Below are positions 24,607 to 33,226 of a DNA stretch of 64,000 nt, piece after piece; the first letter of the stretch is position 1; each line of letters opens with the position of its first letter. Location: assembly GCA_965200525.1 (NCBI GenBank), contig OZ241368.1, positions 5,890,001 through 5,954,000 of the forward strand, read 5' to 3'. The DNA comes from JANNPJ01 sp965200525. Lineage in GTDB: Bacteria > Actinomycetota > Actinomycetes > Actinomycetales > Kineosporiaceae. The notes under the pieces were generated by a model. It saw nothing but the letters and a program-made list of their open reading frames with translations, was not told the origin of the DNA and ran no database searches. The position numbers and the translations under genes are program-made.

Positions 24607-25822
24607 GGCTGTCGCGGACCCGGTCGACCACCACCTCGCCGAGCTGGCGGGTGGTGGCCCGGTAGACCGGCATCGAGTCGACGTCGATCTTCCGGCCCTG
24701 GCCCGGCATCGACGCGGCCTCGTTCTCGGGCCGGCGGGTCATCTCGTCGGCGAAGAACGCCGTGCCGTGGATGGATCGGGACATGGCCCCGAGCAGGGCC
24801 TGGACGGCGACCTCGACCGGCACCTGGTCGGTCGGGCCGGCCGCCTCGACCGGGTCGGCCGGGCGTTCGGCCAGGTGCTTGAGGTCGCCGACCACGGTCA
24901 GGCCCCGGGCCTGCAGGGCCCCGATCCGCTCGGCGTACTCCCGGCCCAGCGCCTCGGCCCGGTCGAGAGCCCAGGGCGGTGTCGCCATCAGGGGCGCGTC
25001 CTGGGCCGGGGTCAGCTGCTCGACCGTGCGCAGGATCGCCCCGTACCGGACCAGGTGCGCGTAGTCCGGCCAGGGCAGTTCCTGGCGCCGGAGCACGGCG
25101 TTGAGCCGGCGGAAGAGCTCGGCCTCGGCCGCGGTCATCGACCGGTTCTGCCGGGCCGTCGGGCCGGGCTTGAGCACGCCTTCGGGCAGCCCGAGCAGAT
25201 CCTCGAAGGCGCCGAACAGCAGTTGCCGGTCGTCGGGGTCGAGGACCACCACGGTGAGCCGGTCGGCGCCGAAACCCTCGGCCCAGCGCTCGATCACGGC
25301 ACCCTGGTCGTGCCGACGCCAGAACGACGGGGTGACAGTGGCTTTCGGCGGCGTCGCCAGGACGGCCTTGAGCCAGGACGGGTAGCGCAACTGGTGGCCG
25401 CTCTTCAGGTACTGCTGCCAGGCCGACGGCAGGATGCGGCTCAGCGGGCGCAGAGTGATCACGACCCGGACGTCCGGGCCCAGCTCGCGGGAGATCCGCT
25501 CGATGGTCGCCGGTGGGGCCTCGCACAGATATTCGCTGGAGAGCAACGCGGTGCGGGCTCCGGTCTGGGCCGCCTGGAGCCGGGCGGCCATCCGCGGCCA
25601 GTGGTTGGGGCTGGTCGGACGCCCTTCCTGGCTCCAGTTGACCGACTGCTCGAGCACGGACAGTGCCGCCCGGGCCTGCTCCAGCGGCGTGCCGGGCATG
25701 GCTACGCCGTACCCGGCGAGACCCTCGCCGATCTGGTCGAGCTCGTTGAGTGCGGTCTGGACGGCGGTCGTCCCCGTTTTCGGGACGCCGATATGCAGCA
25801 GGATGCCCACGAACCCCATCAT
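24506..25822 (-). CDS. sulfotransferase-like P-loop protein
   Basis: 438 aa. The N-terminus LLHIGVPKTGTTAVQTAL matches the 5'-phosphosulfate-binding loop of PAPS-dependent sulfotransferases. VVITLRPLSRILPSAWQQYL resembles the 3'-phosphate-binding segment (Arg and Ser). The C-terminal third is less typical and ends in a basic tail. It may sulfate a glycolipid or polysaccharide, as in mycobacteria, but nothing here proves this. Two ATGs (25822 and 25819) and a GTG at 25810 are possible starts; no clear RBS is seen. Confidence 0.75.
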   Translation of the reverse strand: MMGFVGILLHIGVPKTGTTAVQTALNELDQIGEGLAGYGVAMPGTPLEQARAALSVLEQSVNWSQEGRPTSPNHWPRMAARLQAAQTGARTALLSSEYLCEAPPATIERISRELGPDVRVVITLRPLSRILPSAWQQYLKSGHQLRYPSWLKAVLATPPKATVTPSFWRRHDQGAVIERWAEGFGADRLTVVVLDPDDRQLLFGAFEDLLGLPEGVLKPGPTARQNRSMTAAEAELFRRLNAVLRRQELPWPDYAHLVRYGAILRTVEQLTPAQDAPLMATPPWALDRAEALGREYAERIGALQARGLTVVGDLKHLAERPADPVEAAGPTDQVPVEVAVQALLGAMSRSIHGTAFFADEMTRRPENEAASMPGQGRKIDVDSMPVYRATTRQLGEVVVDRVRDSLKRRRRATAASSARVVRSGLAMMRTTPGRRRSE

Positions 25823-25856
25823 TGGTGAACGGACCGTGACACGTCTAACGGTCGGG

Positions 25857-25874
25857 TGTGAAATTTCTGTGAAA
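25857..25874. promoter_or_regulatory. TGTGAAA direct repeat, 11-bp phase
   Basis: TGTGAAA occurs at 25857-25863 and 25868-25874 (TTTCACA on the other strand), one helical turn apart. It lies in the 166-bp region between the divergent sulfotransferase and hisI genes. The layout suggests an OmpR-family (PhoP-like) binding site; the target is not known. Confidence 0.3.
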
Positions 25875-25976
25875 CACGAACCGAGACCTAATTGTGTCCG
25901 GCGCGGTTACACACCGCAACCTCACGTTTGCGATATGTGGTCCTGCTCCGGCGCCGGGCCGAGCTCGGGGTGGTGC

Positions 25977-25982
25977 GAGAAT
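25977..25982 (+). promoter_or_regulatory. hisI-trpE operon -10-like box
   Basis: GAGAAT with an upstream TGC (extended -10 look) ends 6 nt before GTG 25989. It lacks the first T of the consensus, so it is weaker than the others in this window. Confidence 0.4.
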
Positions 25983-25988
25983 CCTGCC

Positions 25989-26384
25989 GTGACTGCCCCC
26001 AGTACCGCTCCGAGCGGGCGCACCGGCTCGCCGCTGCCCGCCGAGCTGGCCGACCGGCTCAAGCGCGACCGCGACCACCTGGTCTGCGCCGTCGTCCAGC
26101 AGTTCGACACCCGCGAGGTGCTGATGGTCGGCTGGATGGACGACGAGGCCCTGAACCGCACCCTCGGCTCCGGCCGGGTCACCTTCTGGAGCCGCAGCAG
26201 GCAGGAGTACTGGCGCAAGGGCGACACCTCCGGGCACGCCCAGTGGGTCAAGTCGGTCGCCCTGGACTGCGACGGTGACGCCCTACTGATCCGCGTCGAC
26301 CAGGTGGGCGCGGCCTGCCACACCGGCGAGCACAGCTGTTTCGACGCCGACCGACTCGACGCCGTCGTGGGGGAGCGCCCATGA
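25989..26384 (+). CDS. hisI: phosphoribosyl-AMP cyclohydrolase
   Basis: Third step of histidine synthesis, opening the adenine ring of PR-AMP. It is 131 aa. VGWMDDEALNRTL, TFWSRSRQEYWRKGDTSGH and DCDGDALLIRVDQVG are the family blocks; the zinc-binding end is GAACHTGEHSCF. The GTG start gives a short Pro/Ser/Thr-rich leader. Its stop overlaps trpE by ATGA, the hisI-trpE linkage seen in other actinobacteria. Confidence 0.95.
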   Translation: MTAPSTAPSGRTGSPLPAELADRLKRDRDHLVCAVVQQFDTREVLMVGWMDDEALNRTLGSGRVTFWSRSRQEYWRKGDTSGHAQWVKSVALDCDGDALLIRVDQVGAACHTGEHSCFDADRLDAVVGERP

Positions 26385-27961
26385 GCACCACCAGCCGGTC
26401 CGCCGATCCGCAGGCGGCCACCGAACTGCCCGACCTGACCCTGGGCTCGACCTGGCCCCAGCTCCCGGCGTTCCGGGCCCTCGCCGCCGACCGCAGGGTG
26501 ATTCCGGTCGTCCGGCGGTTCCTGGCCGACGGCGAGACCCCGATCGGCATCTACCGCAAGCTGGCCGGCGACCGGCCCGGCACCTTCCTGCTGGAATCAG
26601 CCGAGCACGGCGGCGTCTGGTCGCGCTGGAGCATCATCGGCGCGGCCAGCCGGGCCACCCTCACCTCCCGCGACGGCGTGGCCCACTGGATCGGCGACCC
26701 GCCGGCCGGCGTGCCGACCGGCGGCGACCCGATGGCCGCCCTGCGCGACACCGCCGACGTGCTGCGCGCCCCCCGGCTGCCCGGGCTGCCCCCATTGACC
26801 GGCGGCCTGGTCGGCTTCGTCAGCTGGGACGCCGTGCGGCGCTGGGAGCGGCTGCCCGACCGGACCCTGGACGAGCTGGGCGTGCCCGAACTCGCGATGA
26901 GCCTGGCCACCGACCTGGCCGTGCTCGACCACAGCGACGGCAGCCTGCTGCTGATCGCCAACGCGGTGAACTACGACGGCACCGACGACCGGGTGGACGA
27001 TGCCTGGGCCGACGCCGTCGCCCGGCTCGACTCGATGGCCGCCCGGTTGGCCGAACCCGCCCCGAGCACGGTCGCCGTCCACGACCCGCCGTCCCGGCCC
27101 GCCCCCCGCGAGCGCAGCGCCCCGGCCGAGTACCTGGCCGCGGTCGAGGCGGGCAAGCGGGCGATCGTCGACGGCGAGGTGTTCCAGGTGGTTCTCTCGC
27201 AGCGGTTCGACCTGGACTGCCCGGCCGAGGCGCTCGACGTCTACCGGGTGCTGCGAGCCTCCAACCCGAGCCCGTACATGTACCTCTACCGCACCGAGGA
27301 CGCCGAGGGCCGGGCCCTGGCCGTGGTCGGCTCCAGCCCCGAGGCCCTGGTCAAGGTGACGGCCGGCCGGGCCATCACGCACCCGATCGCGGGCACCCGG
27401 CCCCGCGGCGAGACCGCCGGTGAGGACGCCGCGCTGGCCGAGGAGCTGCTGGCCGACCAGAAGGAGCGGGCCGAGCACCTGATGCTGGTCGACCTGGCCC
27501 GCAACGACCTGGGCCGGGTCTGCGTCGCCGGCACGGTCGAGGTGGTCGACTTCATGGAGGTCGAGCGGTACAGCCACGTGATGCACCTGGTGTCGACCGT
27601 GGAGGGCGAGCTGGCCCCGGGCCGGACCGCCTACGACGTGCTGCGGGCCACCTTCCCGGCCGGCACCCTGTCCGGCGCGCCCAAACCCCGGGCGATGGAG
27701 CTGATCGACGAGCTCGAACCGGTCCGGCGGGGGTTGTACGGCGGTGTGGTCGGCTACCTGGACGTGGCCGGTGACATGGACTTCGCGATCGCTATCCGCA
27801 CCGCTCTGGTGCGCGACGGGGTCGCCCACGTCCAGGCCGGGGCCGGGATCGTGGCCGACTCGGTGCCCGAACGGGAGGACGAGGAGTGCCGCAACAAGGC
27901 GGCCGCCGTGCTCCGGGCCGTGGCCACGGCCTCCACCCTGCGCGATGCTGCCAGTGGTTGA
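26381..27961 (+). CDS. trpE: anthranilate synthase component I
   Basis: Converts chorismate to anthranilate with glutamine-derived ammonia. It is 526 aa. The N-terminal LLES motif (in GTFLLESAEHGG) is part of the tryptophan feedback site. The chorismate-binding core includes GEVFQVVLSQRF, PSPYMYLY, IAGTRPRGET, VDLARNDLGRV and TFPAGTLSGAPK. The amidotransferase trpG is not in the window. The adjacent trpC-trpB-trpA group strongly favours tryptophan over aminodeoxychorismate synthesis. Confidence 0.96.
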   Translation: MSTTSRSADPQAATELPDLTLGSTWPQLPAFRALAADRRVIPVVRRFLADGETPIGIYRKLAGDRPGTFLLESAEHGGVWSRWSIIGAASRATLTSRDGVAHWIGDPPAGVPTGGDPMAALRDTADVLRAPRLPGLPPLTGGLVGFVSWDAVRRWERLPDRTLDELGVPELAMSLATDLAVLDHSDGSLLLIANAVNYDGTDDRVDDAWADAVARLDSMAARLAEPAPSTVAVHDPPSRPAPRERSAPAEYLAAVEAGKRAIVDGEVFQVVLSQRFDLDCPAEALDVYRVLRASNPSPYMYLYRTEDAEGRALAVVGSSPEALVKVTAGRAITHPIAGTRPRGETAGEDAALAEELLADQKERAEHLMLVDLARNDLGRVCVAGTVEVVDFMEVERYSHVMHLVSTVEGELAPGRTAYDVLRATFPAGTLSGAPKPRAMELIDELEPVRRGLYGGVVGYLDVAGDMDFAIAIRTALVRDGVAHVQAGAGIVADSVPEREDEECRNKAAAVLRAVATASTLRDAASG

Positions 27962-28673
27962 CGAGGAAGCCCCGGTCCGGCCGGTGGCCGAGGCGCCGGA
28001 GCGACGATCGGCCGGCCGGCGCTCGGCGATCCTGCTGGTGCTGGCCGGCGCCGGGCTGGCCCTGCTGGCCGGCAGCCGGACCTGGGCCCACCTCGGGGTG
28101 TCCAGCAACCTGCCCGGGCTGACCGGCCTGGTCGTGACCGGCCGCCGGGCCGCGCCGGCCGAGATCCCGATCGCCCTGGCCGCCGCGGCCGGCGCGATCG
28201 TGCTGGCGACCTGGGGGCGGGTGGTCCGGGCCGTGGTCGGGGTCGGGCTGGTCGCGGCCGGCGTCGTCGTCACGTTCGGGGCCGTCCGGGTGATCCGCAG
28301 CCCGGACGACGCGGCCGCGGGGGCCGTCCGGGACGCCCTGGGGGTGTTCAGCCGCGGGTCGGGCGACGGCCTGGACGCGCTGAACACGCTGTTCGCCGGA
28401 TCCGGGTTCTCGGTCGACGTCACGCTCTGGCCCCGGGTGGCCGCGCTCGGCGGCCTGCTGATCGCCGTCGCCGGGCTGCTTACCCTGGCCACCGGATGGT
28501 CCTGGCCGGGCCCTACCCGCCGGTACGACCGGCCGGCCCGGACCGGCGCGGTACCGCTCCAGACCCCGGCCCGGACGGCCGACGACAATCCTGCCGATCT
28601 CGGTTCGGCCGGGGCCTGGGACGCGCTCTCGCGTGGCGAGGACCCGACGTCCACTGACCGCGACCGAACCTGA
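27945..28673 (+). CDS. Trp-operon-associated membrane protein (TIGR02234-like)
   Basis: 242 aa membrane protein with an N-terminal cytoplasmic tail, helices at about residues 28-48, 66-86, 92-110, and a final helix near 175-195, then a polar tail. Position right after trpE and the RSAILLVLAGAGLALLAGSRTW start match the tryptophan-associated membrane family. Function unknown. ATG 27945 overlaps trpE by 17 bp; GTG 27954 is an alternative. Confidence 0.8.
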   Translation: MLPVVDEEAPVRPVAEAPERRSAGRRSAILLVLAGAGLALLAGSRTWAHLGVSSNLPGLTGLVVTGRRAAPAEIPIALAAAAGAIVLATWGRVVRAVVGVGLVAAGVVVTFGAVRVIRSPDDAAAGAVRDALGVFSRGSGDGLDALNTLFAGSGFSVDVTLWPRVAALGGLLIAVAGLLTLATGWSWPGPTRRYDRPARTGAVPLQTPARTADDNPADLGSAGAWDALSRGEDPTSTDRDRT

Positions 28674-28710
28674 CAGAATGCCCGGCGTCAGTCCGAAAGA
28701 GGAGCATCAG

Positions 28711-28968
28711 ATGGCAGGCACCAAGGAACACCCGGGAGTGGCTCGACAGATGCCTCATGATCCCTACGGTCACGGTCATTCCGTCGCCGCCTGGACCGCG
28801 GTCTCCGTGGTCATGCTCGGTTCGCTGCTGATGTGCGTCGCGGTCGCCATCGGCTGGGGCGCGACCTGGCTGTTCGTGGTCGGCATCGTGGTCGTGGTGA
28901 TCGGCCCGCTGCTGGGCAAGGTGCTGGGTGCGATGGGGTTCGGCGCGCACAACCACTCCACCCGCTGA
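28711..28968 (+). CDS. HGxxPAAW-motif membrane protein
   Basis: Small membrane protein of 85 aa with two helices (about residues 27-48 and 50-72). The motif before the first helix is HGHSVAAW, so the usual Pro of HGxxPAAW is Val. A strong GAGGAG precedes ATG 28711, and a CAGAAT box lies at 28674-28679. Family role unknown; it is commonly found in actinobacterial trp clusters. Confidence 0.8.
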   Translation: MAGTKEHPGVARQMPHDPYGHGHSVAAWTAVSVVMLGSLLMCVAVAIGWGATWLFVVGIVVVVIGPLLGKVLGAMGFGAHNHSTR

Positions 28969-28969
28969 C

Positions 28970-29767
28970 GTGTCGGAGTACGGATCACCGGACGAGCGTC
29001 CGAAGCGGGACGAGACAGCCGCGGACGGCGCCCCGCCGCCACCGCCCTACGGCCAGCCTCCTGACGGGCAACCGCCCTACGGCCAGGCGCCGTACGGTCA
29101 GCCGCCGGCGCCGTACGGTCAGCCGCCGGCGTACGGGCAACAGCCGCCGCCCTACGGGCAGCCGGCCCCGCCCTATGGCCGGCCGCCGGCCTACGGTGAG
29201 CCTGGTTACGGAGAGCAGCCGGCCTACGGCAGCCCGGGGAGCTACGGCGGCGGTCCGGGTGGGTACGGGTACGGCCGGCCGTCCATCCCGGCCAACGTGC
29301 GGTTCGCCTCGATGGGGGCCCGGTTCGGCGCCCGGGTGCTCGACTGGGTGATCCTGAGTGTCGTGCTCGGTGTGCTGGCCGGGATCATCTTCGGCAGCCT
29401 CGGCGCCAGCGGCGGTTTCGACAGCCTGGAGAATGACAACTCCGGGGACGACGGTGCCTTCCTGGCCGCTTACCTCGGCTTCATCGTGCTCGCCGGCGTG
29501 ATCACGCTCGGCTACGAGCTGGCCCTGATCGCGATCCGGGGGCAGACCTTCGGCAAGCAGGCCCTCGGGATCAAGGTGGTCAAGGAGCTGGACGGGCAGA
29601 ACCCGGGCTGGCTGGCGTCGTTCCTGCGCTGGCTGATCCCGTTCGCCGGGTTCATCGTCTGCTACCTGCCCGGCTTCCTCGTCTACCTCTCGCCGCTCTT
29701 CGACTCCAGCGGGCGGGTCCAGGGCTGGCACGACAAGGTGGCCAAGACCGTGGTGATCAAGGTCTGA
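28970..29767 (+). CDS. RDD family membrane protein with Pro/Tyr-rich N-terminus
   Basis: 265 aa. The first ~100 residues are a low-complexity PPYGQPP-type repeat tail, probably disordered and cytoplasmic. The RDD domain follows: ASMGARFGARVLDWVILSVV, a central helix near residue 160, and GQTFGKQALGIKVVKELDG, ending with a third hydrophobic segment. RDD proteins are thought to act in ion transport or cell-envelope assembly; the precise job is unknown. GTG 28970 begins 1 nt after the previous stop. Confidence 0.88.
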   Translation: MSEYGSPDERPKRDETAADGAPPPPPYGQPPDGQPPYGQAPYGQPPAPYGQPPAYGQQPPPYGQPAPPYGRPPAYGEPGYGEQPAYGSPGSYGGGPGGYGYGRPSIPANVRFASMGARFGARVLDWVILSVVLGVLAGIIFGSLGASGGFDSLENDNSGDDGAFLAAYLGFIVLAGVITLGYELALIAIRGQTFGKQALGIKVVKELDGQNPGWLASFLRWLIPFAGFIVCYLPGFLVYLSPLFDSSGRVQGWHDKVAKTVVIKV

Positions 29768-30174
29768 CGACGGGCCTGACGACCCGGGCCGAGCGACGCC
29801 GTCCGCTGCTGGTCTGCGCCGCGGCGCTGGCCGGGGTCGGCTACCTGGCGGTGGTCGACCCCAACCAGCCGGGCCACTACCCGACCTGCCCGTTTCTGTG
29901 GCTGACCGGGCGCTACTGCCCCGGTTGCGGCGGTCTTCGGGCGGTTCACGACCTGGTCCACGGTCAGGTCGGCGCCGCCCTGTCGGCCAATCTCCTGGTT
30001 GTTCTGAGCATTCCGGTGCTGGCCGTGCTCTGGCTGACCTGGACCCGGAACCAACTCTCCGGCAAGGTGAGCGGGCTTCGGTTTCCGGCCTGGTCGGCCT
30101 GGGTGCTGGCCCTGCTGGTGGTGGCCTTCGGGGTGCTGCGAAACCTGCCCGCGACGAGTTGGGCGGCCCCCTGA
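29764..30174 (+). CDS. DUF2752 membrane protein, probable CTG start
   Basis: 136 aa if begun at CTG 29764. The family core is clear: VDPNQPGHYPTCPFLWLTGRYCPGCGGLRAVHDL with the CPGCG motif, then two more helices. The family's first membrane helix (PLLVCAAALAGVGYLAVVDP) lies upstream of the first GTG (29851). In-frame there is no ATG, GTG or TTG between the preceding stop region and 29851. CTG 29764 overlaps the RDD stop as CTGA, like the ATGA/GTGA junctions elsewhere. Start is therefore uncertain. Confidence 0.7.
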   Translation: MTTGLTTRAERRRPLLVCAAALAGVGYLAVVDPNQPGHYPTCPFLWLTGRYCPGCGGLRAVHDLVHGQVGAALSANLLVVLSIPVLAVLWLTWTRNQLSGKVSGLRFPAWSAWVLALLVVAFGVLRNLPATSWAAP

Positions 30175-30264
30175 CCGGGGGCCGGACGGATCCCCGTGGC
30201 AGAAGCACCCGTTTCCGCTGGGTACCATCGACCTGTCCGAACGACGCCTGCGAGGGAGCCCCGT

Positions 30265-31077
30265 GTGACTGTGCTCGATGACATCCTCGCTGGTGTTCGC
30301 GAGGATCTGGCCGACCGGCAGGCCCAGGTCACGCTGGAGCAGCTGCAGGAGAAGGCCGGGCAGCTGCGTTCTGCGCGCTCGGCCGACTCGGTGCTGCGCC
30401 ACGGCGACACCGTCAAGGTCATCGCCGAAGTGAAACGCTCCAGCCCGAGCAAAGGTGCCCTGGCGGCGATCGCCGATCCGGCCGCCCTGGCCACCGAGTA
30501 CGAGTCCGGCGGCGCCTGCGTGATCAGCGTGCTGACCGAGCGCCGGCGGTTCGGCGGCAGCCTGGACGATCTGGCCTCGGTCCGCACCGCGGTCGACGTC
30601 CCGGTGCTGCGCAAGGACTTCGTGGTCAGCAGCTACCAGGTCTGGGAGGCCCGGGCCTTCGGGGCCGACGCCGTCCTGCTGATCGTGGCCGCGCTGGAGC
30701 AGGAGGCCCTGGTCTCGCTGGTCGAGCGGGTCGAGTCGCTGGGCATGACCGCGCTGGTCGAGGTGCACGACGAGGACGAGGTGCTGCGGGCGGTCGACGC
30801 CGGCGCCCGGGTGATCGGGGTCAACACCCGCGACCTGAAGACACTCGAGGTCGACCGGACCACGTTCGCCCGGCTGGCCCCGAAGATCCCCAGCGGGATC
30901 GTCCGGATCGCCGAGTCCGGCGTCCGTGGCCCGCACGACGTGCTCGACTACGCCCGCTCCGGCGCTCACGCCGTGCTGGTCGGCGAGAGCCTGGTGACCG
31001 GCAAGAACCCGCGGGCCGCCGTCGCCGACCTGGTCGCGGCCGGCTCCCACCCGGCCCTGCGCGCCGGCCGAGCATGA
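30265..31077 (+). CDS. trpC: indole-3-glycerol phosphate synthase
   Basis: Closes the indole ring from CdRP. It is 270 aa, a TIM barrel. VIAEVKRSSPSKG contains the catalytic Lys and phosphate-binding loop; VLRKDFVVSSYQ and LIVAALEQ follow; ESGVRGPHDV is the C-terminal phosphate site. GTG 30265 follows GAGGGAG. A TACCAT box at 30223-30228 suggests its own promoter with a ~35-nt leader. Stop overlaps trpB by ATGA. No separate trpF or trpD is seen. Confidence 0.96.
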   Translation: MTVLDDILAGVREDLADRQAQVTLEQLQEKAGQLRSARSADSVLRHGDTVKVIAEVKRSSPSKGALAAIADPAALATEYESGGACVISVLTERRRFGGSLDDLASVRTAVDVPVLRKDFVVSSYQVWEARAFGADAVLLIVAALEQEALVSLVERVESLGMTALVEVHDEDEVLRAVDAGARVIGVNTRDLKTLEVDRTTFARLAPKIPSGIVRIAESGVRGPHDVLDYARSGAHAVLVGESLVTGKNPRAAVADLVAAGSHPALRAGRA

Positions 31078-32402
31078 CCGAGCACCAGGTCCAGCGGGTC
31101 AGCACGGAGCTGGCGGAGAAGACCGCTCTGCGCGACGCCGTCGGCCCCTACTTCGGCCGGTTCGGGGGCCGGTTCGTGCCCGAGGCCCTGGTCGCCGCGC
31201 TCGACGAGCTCGAGACGGCGTTCACCCAGGCCCAGAGCGACCCGGCCTTCATCGCCGAGCTGGGCGAGCTGCACCGCACCTACAGTGGCCGGCCGAGCAT
31301 TCTCACCGAGGCCAAGCGGTTCTCGGAGCACGCCGGCGGGGCCCGGATCCTGCTCAAGCGCGAAGACCTGAACCACACCGGGTCGCACAAGATCAACAAC
31401 GTGCTCGGGCAGGCCCTGCTGGCCAAGCGGATGGGCAAGCCCCGGGTGATCGCCGAGACCGGAGCCGGCCAGCACGGCGTGGCCACGGCCACCGCGGCGG
31501 CGCTGCTCGGCCTCGAGTGCGTGGTCTACATGGGCGAGGAGGACACCCGCCGGCAGGCCCTCAACGTGGCCCGGATGCGGCTGCTCGGGGCCGAGGTGAT
31601 CCCGGTGCTCTCCGGCTCGCGCACGCTCAAGGACGCGATCAACGAGGCGATGCGCGACTGGGTGACCAACGTCGACCGGACCCACTACCTGCTCGGCACG
31701 GTGGCCGGTCCGCACCCGTTCCCGACCATGGTCCGCGAGTTCCACCGGGTGATCGGCGAGGAGGCCCGGGCCCAGGTGCTCGACCTGGCCGGCCGGCTGC
31801 CCGACGTGGTCACCGCCTGCGTCGGCGGCGGCTCCAACGCGATCGGCATCTTCCACGCCTTCCTCGACGACCCGGGGGTCGAGCTGCTGGGTCTGGAGGC
31901 CGGTGGGGACGGCGTCTCGACCGGCCGGCACGCGTCGTCCATCACCGGTGGCCGGCCCGGCGTGCTGCACGGCAACCGCACCTTCGTGCTGCAGGACGAG
32001 GACGGCCAGACCATCGAGAGTCACTCGATCTCGGCCGGGCTGGACTACCCGGGCGTCGGTCCCGAGCACGCCTGGCTGCACGAGATCGGCCGGGCCCGCT
32101 ACGAGCCGGTCACCGACGCCCAGGCGATGGAGGCGTTCCAGCTGCTCTGCCGGACCGAGGGCATCATCCCGGCCATCGAGAGCGCGCACGCCCTGGCCGG
32201 AGCCCTGCGGGAGGGCCGCCGGCTCGGGCCGGACGGCCTGGTCCTGGTCAACCTCTCGGGCCGGGGCGACAAGGACGTCGACACCGCGGCCCGCTGGTTC
32301 GGCCTGGTCTCCGCCCCCGACCTGGTCGAGTCCGAGGCCGAGCGGGTCGCCCTGGTCGACGCCGAGCTGACCGAGATCGAGTCGACCGAGGAAGTGCAGT
32401 GA
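31074..32402 (+). CDS. trpB: tryptophan synthase beta chain
   Basis: PLP enzyme that joins indole and serine to tryptophan. It is 442 aa. The N-terminus reads YFGRFGGRFVPEALV. The cofactor Lys106 is in HTGSHKINNVLGQ, and the Ser/PLP phosphate loop is CVGGGSNAIG. FVLQDEDGQ and the C-terminal LVNLSGRGDKD are normal. A ~25-residue extension at each end is typical for actinobacteria. Both ends overlap the neighbouring trp genes. Confidence 0.97.
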   Translation: MTEHQVQRVSTELAEKTALRDAVGPYFGRFGGRFVPEALVAALDELETAFTQAQSDPAFIAELGELHRTYSGRPSILTEAKRFSEHAGGARILLKREDLNHTGSHKINNVLGQALLAKRMGKPRVIAETGAGQHGVATATAAALLGLECVVYMGEEDTRRQALNVARMRLLGAEVIPVLSGSRTLKDAINEAMRDWVTNVDRTHYLLGTVAGPHPFPTMVREFHRVIGEEARAQVLDLAGRLPDVVTACVGGGSNAIGIFHAFLDDPGVELLGLEAGGDGVSTGRHASSITGGRPGVLHGNRTFVLQDEDGQTIESHSISAGLDYPGVGPEHAWLHEIGRARYEPVTDAQAMEAFQLLCRTEGIIPAIESAHALAGALREGRRLGPDGLVLVNLSGRGDKDVDTAARWFGLVSAPDLVESEAERVALVDAELTEIESTEEVQ

Positions 32403-33226
32403 CCGGAGTTGGCGAGGTTCTCGAGCTGGCCCGCAGGGAGGGCCGGGCGGCCCTGATCGGCTACCTGCCGGTCGGCTTCCCGGACAAGGACACCTCGATC
32501 GCGGCCATGCAGGCGATGGTGGCCGCCGGCGTCGACATCGTCGAGATCGGCGTGCCCTACTCCGATCCGCTGATGGACGGCCCGGTGATCCAGCACGCGG
32601 TCGAGGCCGCCCTGCTCGCCGGGGCCCGGCCGAAGCACGCGCTGGAGGCGGCCGAGGCGGTCGCCCGGGTCGGGGCCCCGGCCCTGCTGATGTCGTACTG
32701 GAACCCGATCGACCGCTACGGCGTCGACCGGTTCGCGGCCGACCTGGCCAAGGCCGGGGGAGCCGGGCTGATCACGCCCGACCTGATCCCGGACGAGGCC
32801 GGCGAGTGGATCGCCGCCGCCGACCGCAACGGCCTGGACCGGGTCTTCCTGGTCGCGCCCAGCTCCACCGACGCCCGCCTGGTGATGACCGCCGACGCCT
32901 GCCGAGGCTTCGTCTACGCCGCCTCCACGATGGGGGTCACCGGCGTGCGGTCCTCGGTCGGCGGCGCCGCCCAGGCCCTGGTCGAGCGGACCAAGGCGGT
33001 CACGGCCACGCCGGTCTGCGTCGGGCTGGGCGTGTCCACCCCGGAGCAGGCGGCCGAGGTCGCGGCCTTCGCCGACGGCGTTATCGTCGGTTCGGCCTTC
33101 GTCCGGGCGCTGGCCGAGGCCGGCTCGCCCGACGAGGGGGTCAGGGCCGTCGCCGGGCTGGCTGAGGCGCTGGCCGGCGGGGTCAGAGCGGGTCGTTCCG
33201 CCGCCAGTGAGCCGGTCAGCCGGTGA
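32399..33226 (+). CDS. trpA: tryptophan synthase alpha chain
   Basis: Cleaves indole-3-glycerol phosphate to indole and passes it to TrpB. It is 275 aa. The catalytic Glu lies in VDIVEIGVPYSDPLMDGP, the second acidic residue in GAGLITPDLIPDEAGE. GVTGVRSSVGG and VGLGVSTPEQA form the phosphate-binding side. GTG 32399 overlaps the trpB stop. Its own stop overlaps lgt. Confidence 0.97.
   Translation: MTGVGEVLELARREGRAALIGYLPVGFPDKDTSIAAMQAMVAAGVDIVEIGVPYSDPLMDGPVIQHAVEAALLAGARPKHALEAAEAVARVGAPALLMSYWNPIDRYGVDRFAADLAKAGGAGLITPDLIPDEAGEWIAAADRNGLDRVFLVAPSSTDARLVMTADACRGFVYAASTMGVTGVRSSVGGAAQALVERTKAVTATPVCVGLGVSTPEQAAEVAAFADGVIVGSAFVRALAEAGSPDEGVRAVAGLAEALAGGVRAGRSAASEPVSR

Noticed and set aside
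20951..25822. Antibiotic or natural-product cluster around the ABC exporter
   Set aside because: No synthase, tailoring or precursor genes lie nearby; an exporter plus one sulfotransferase-like gene is not enough.
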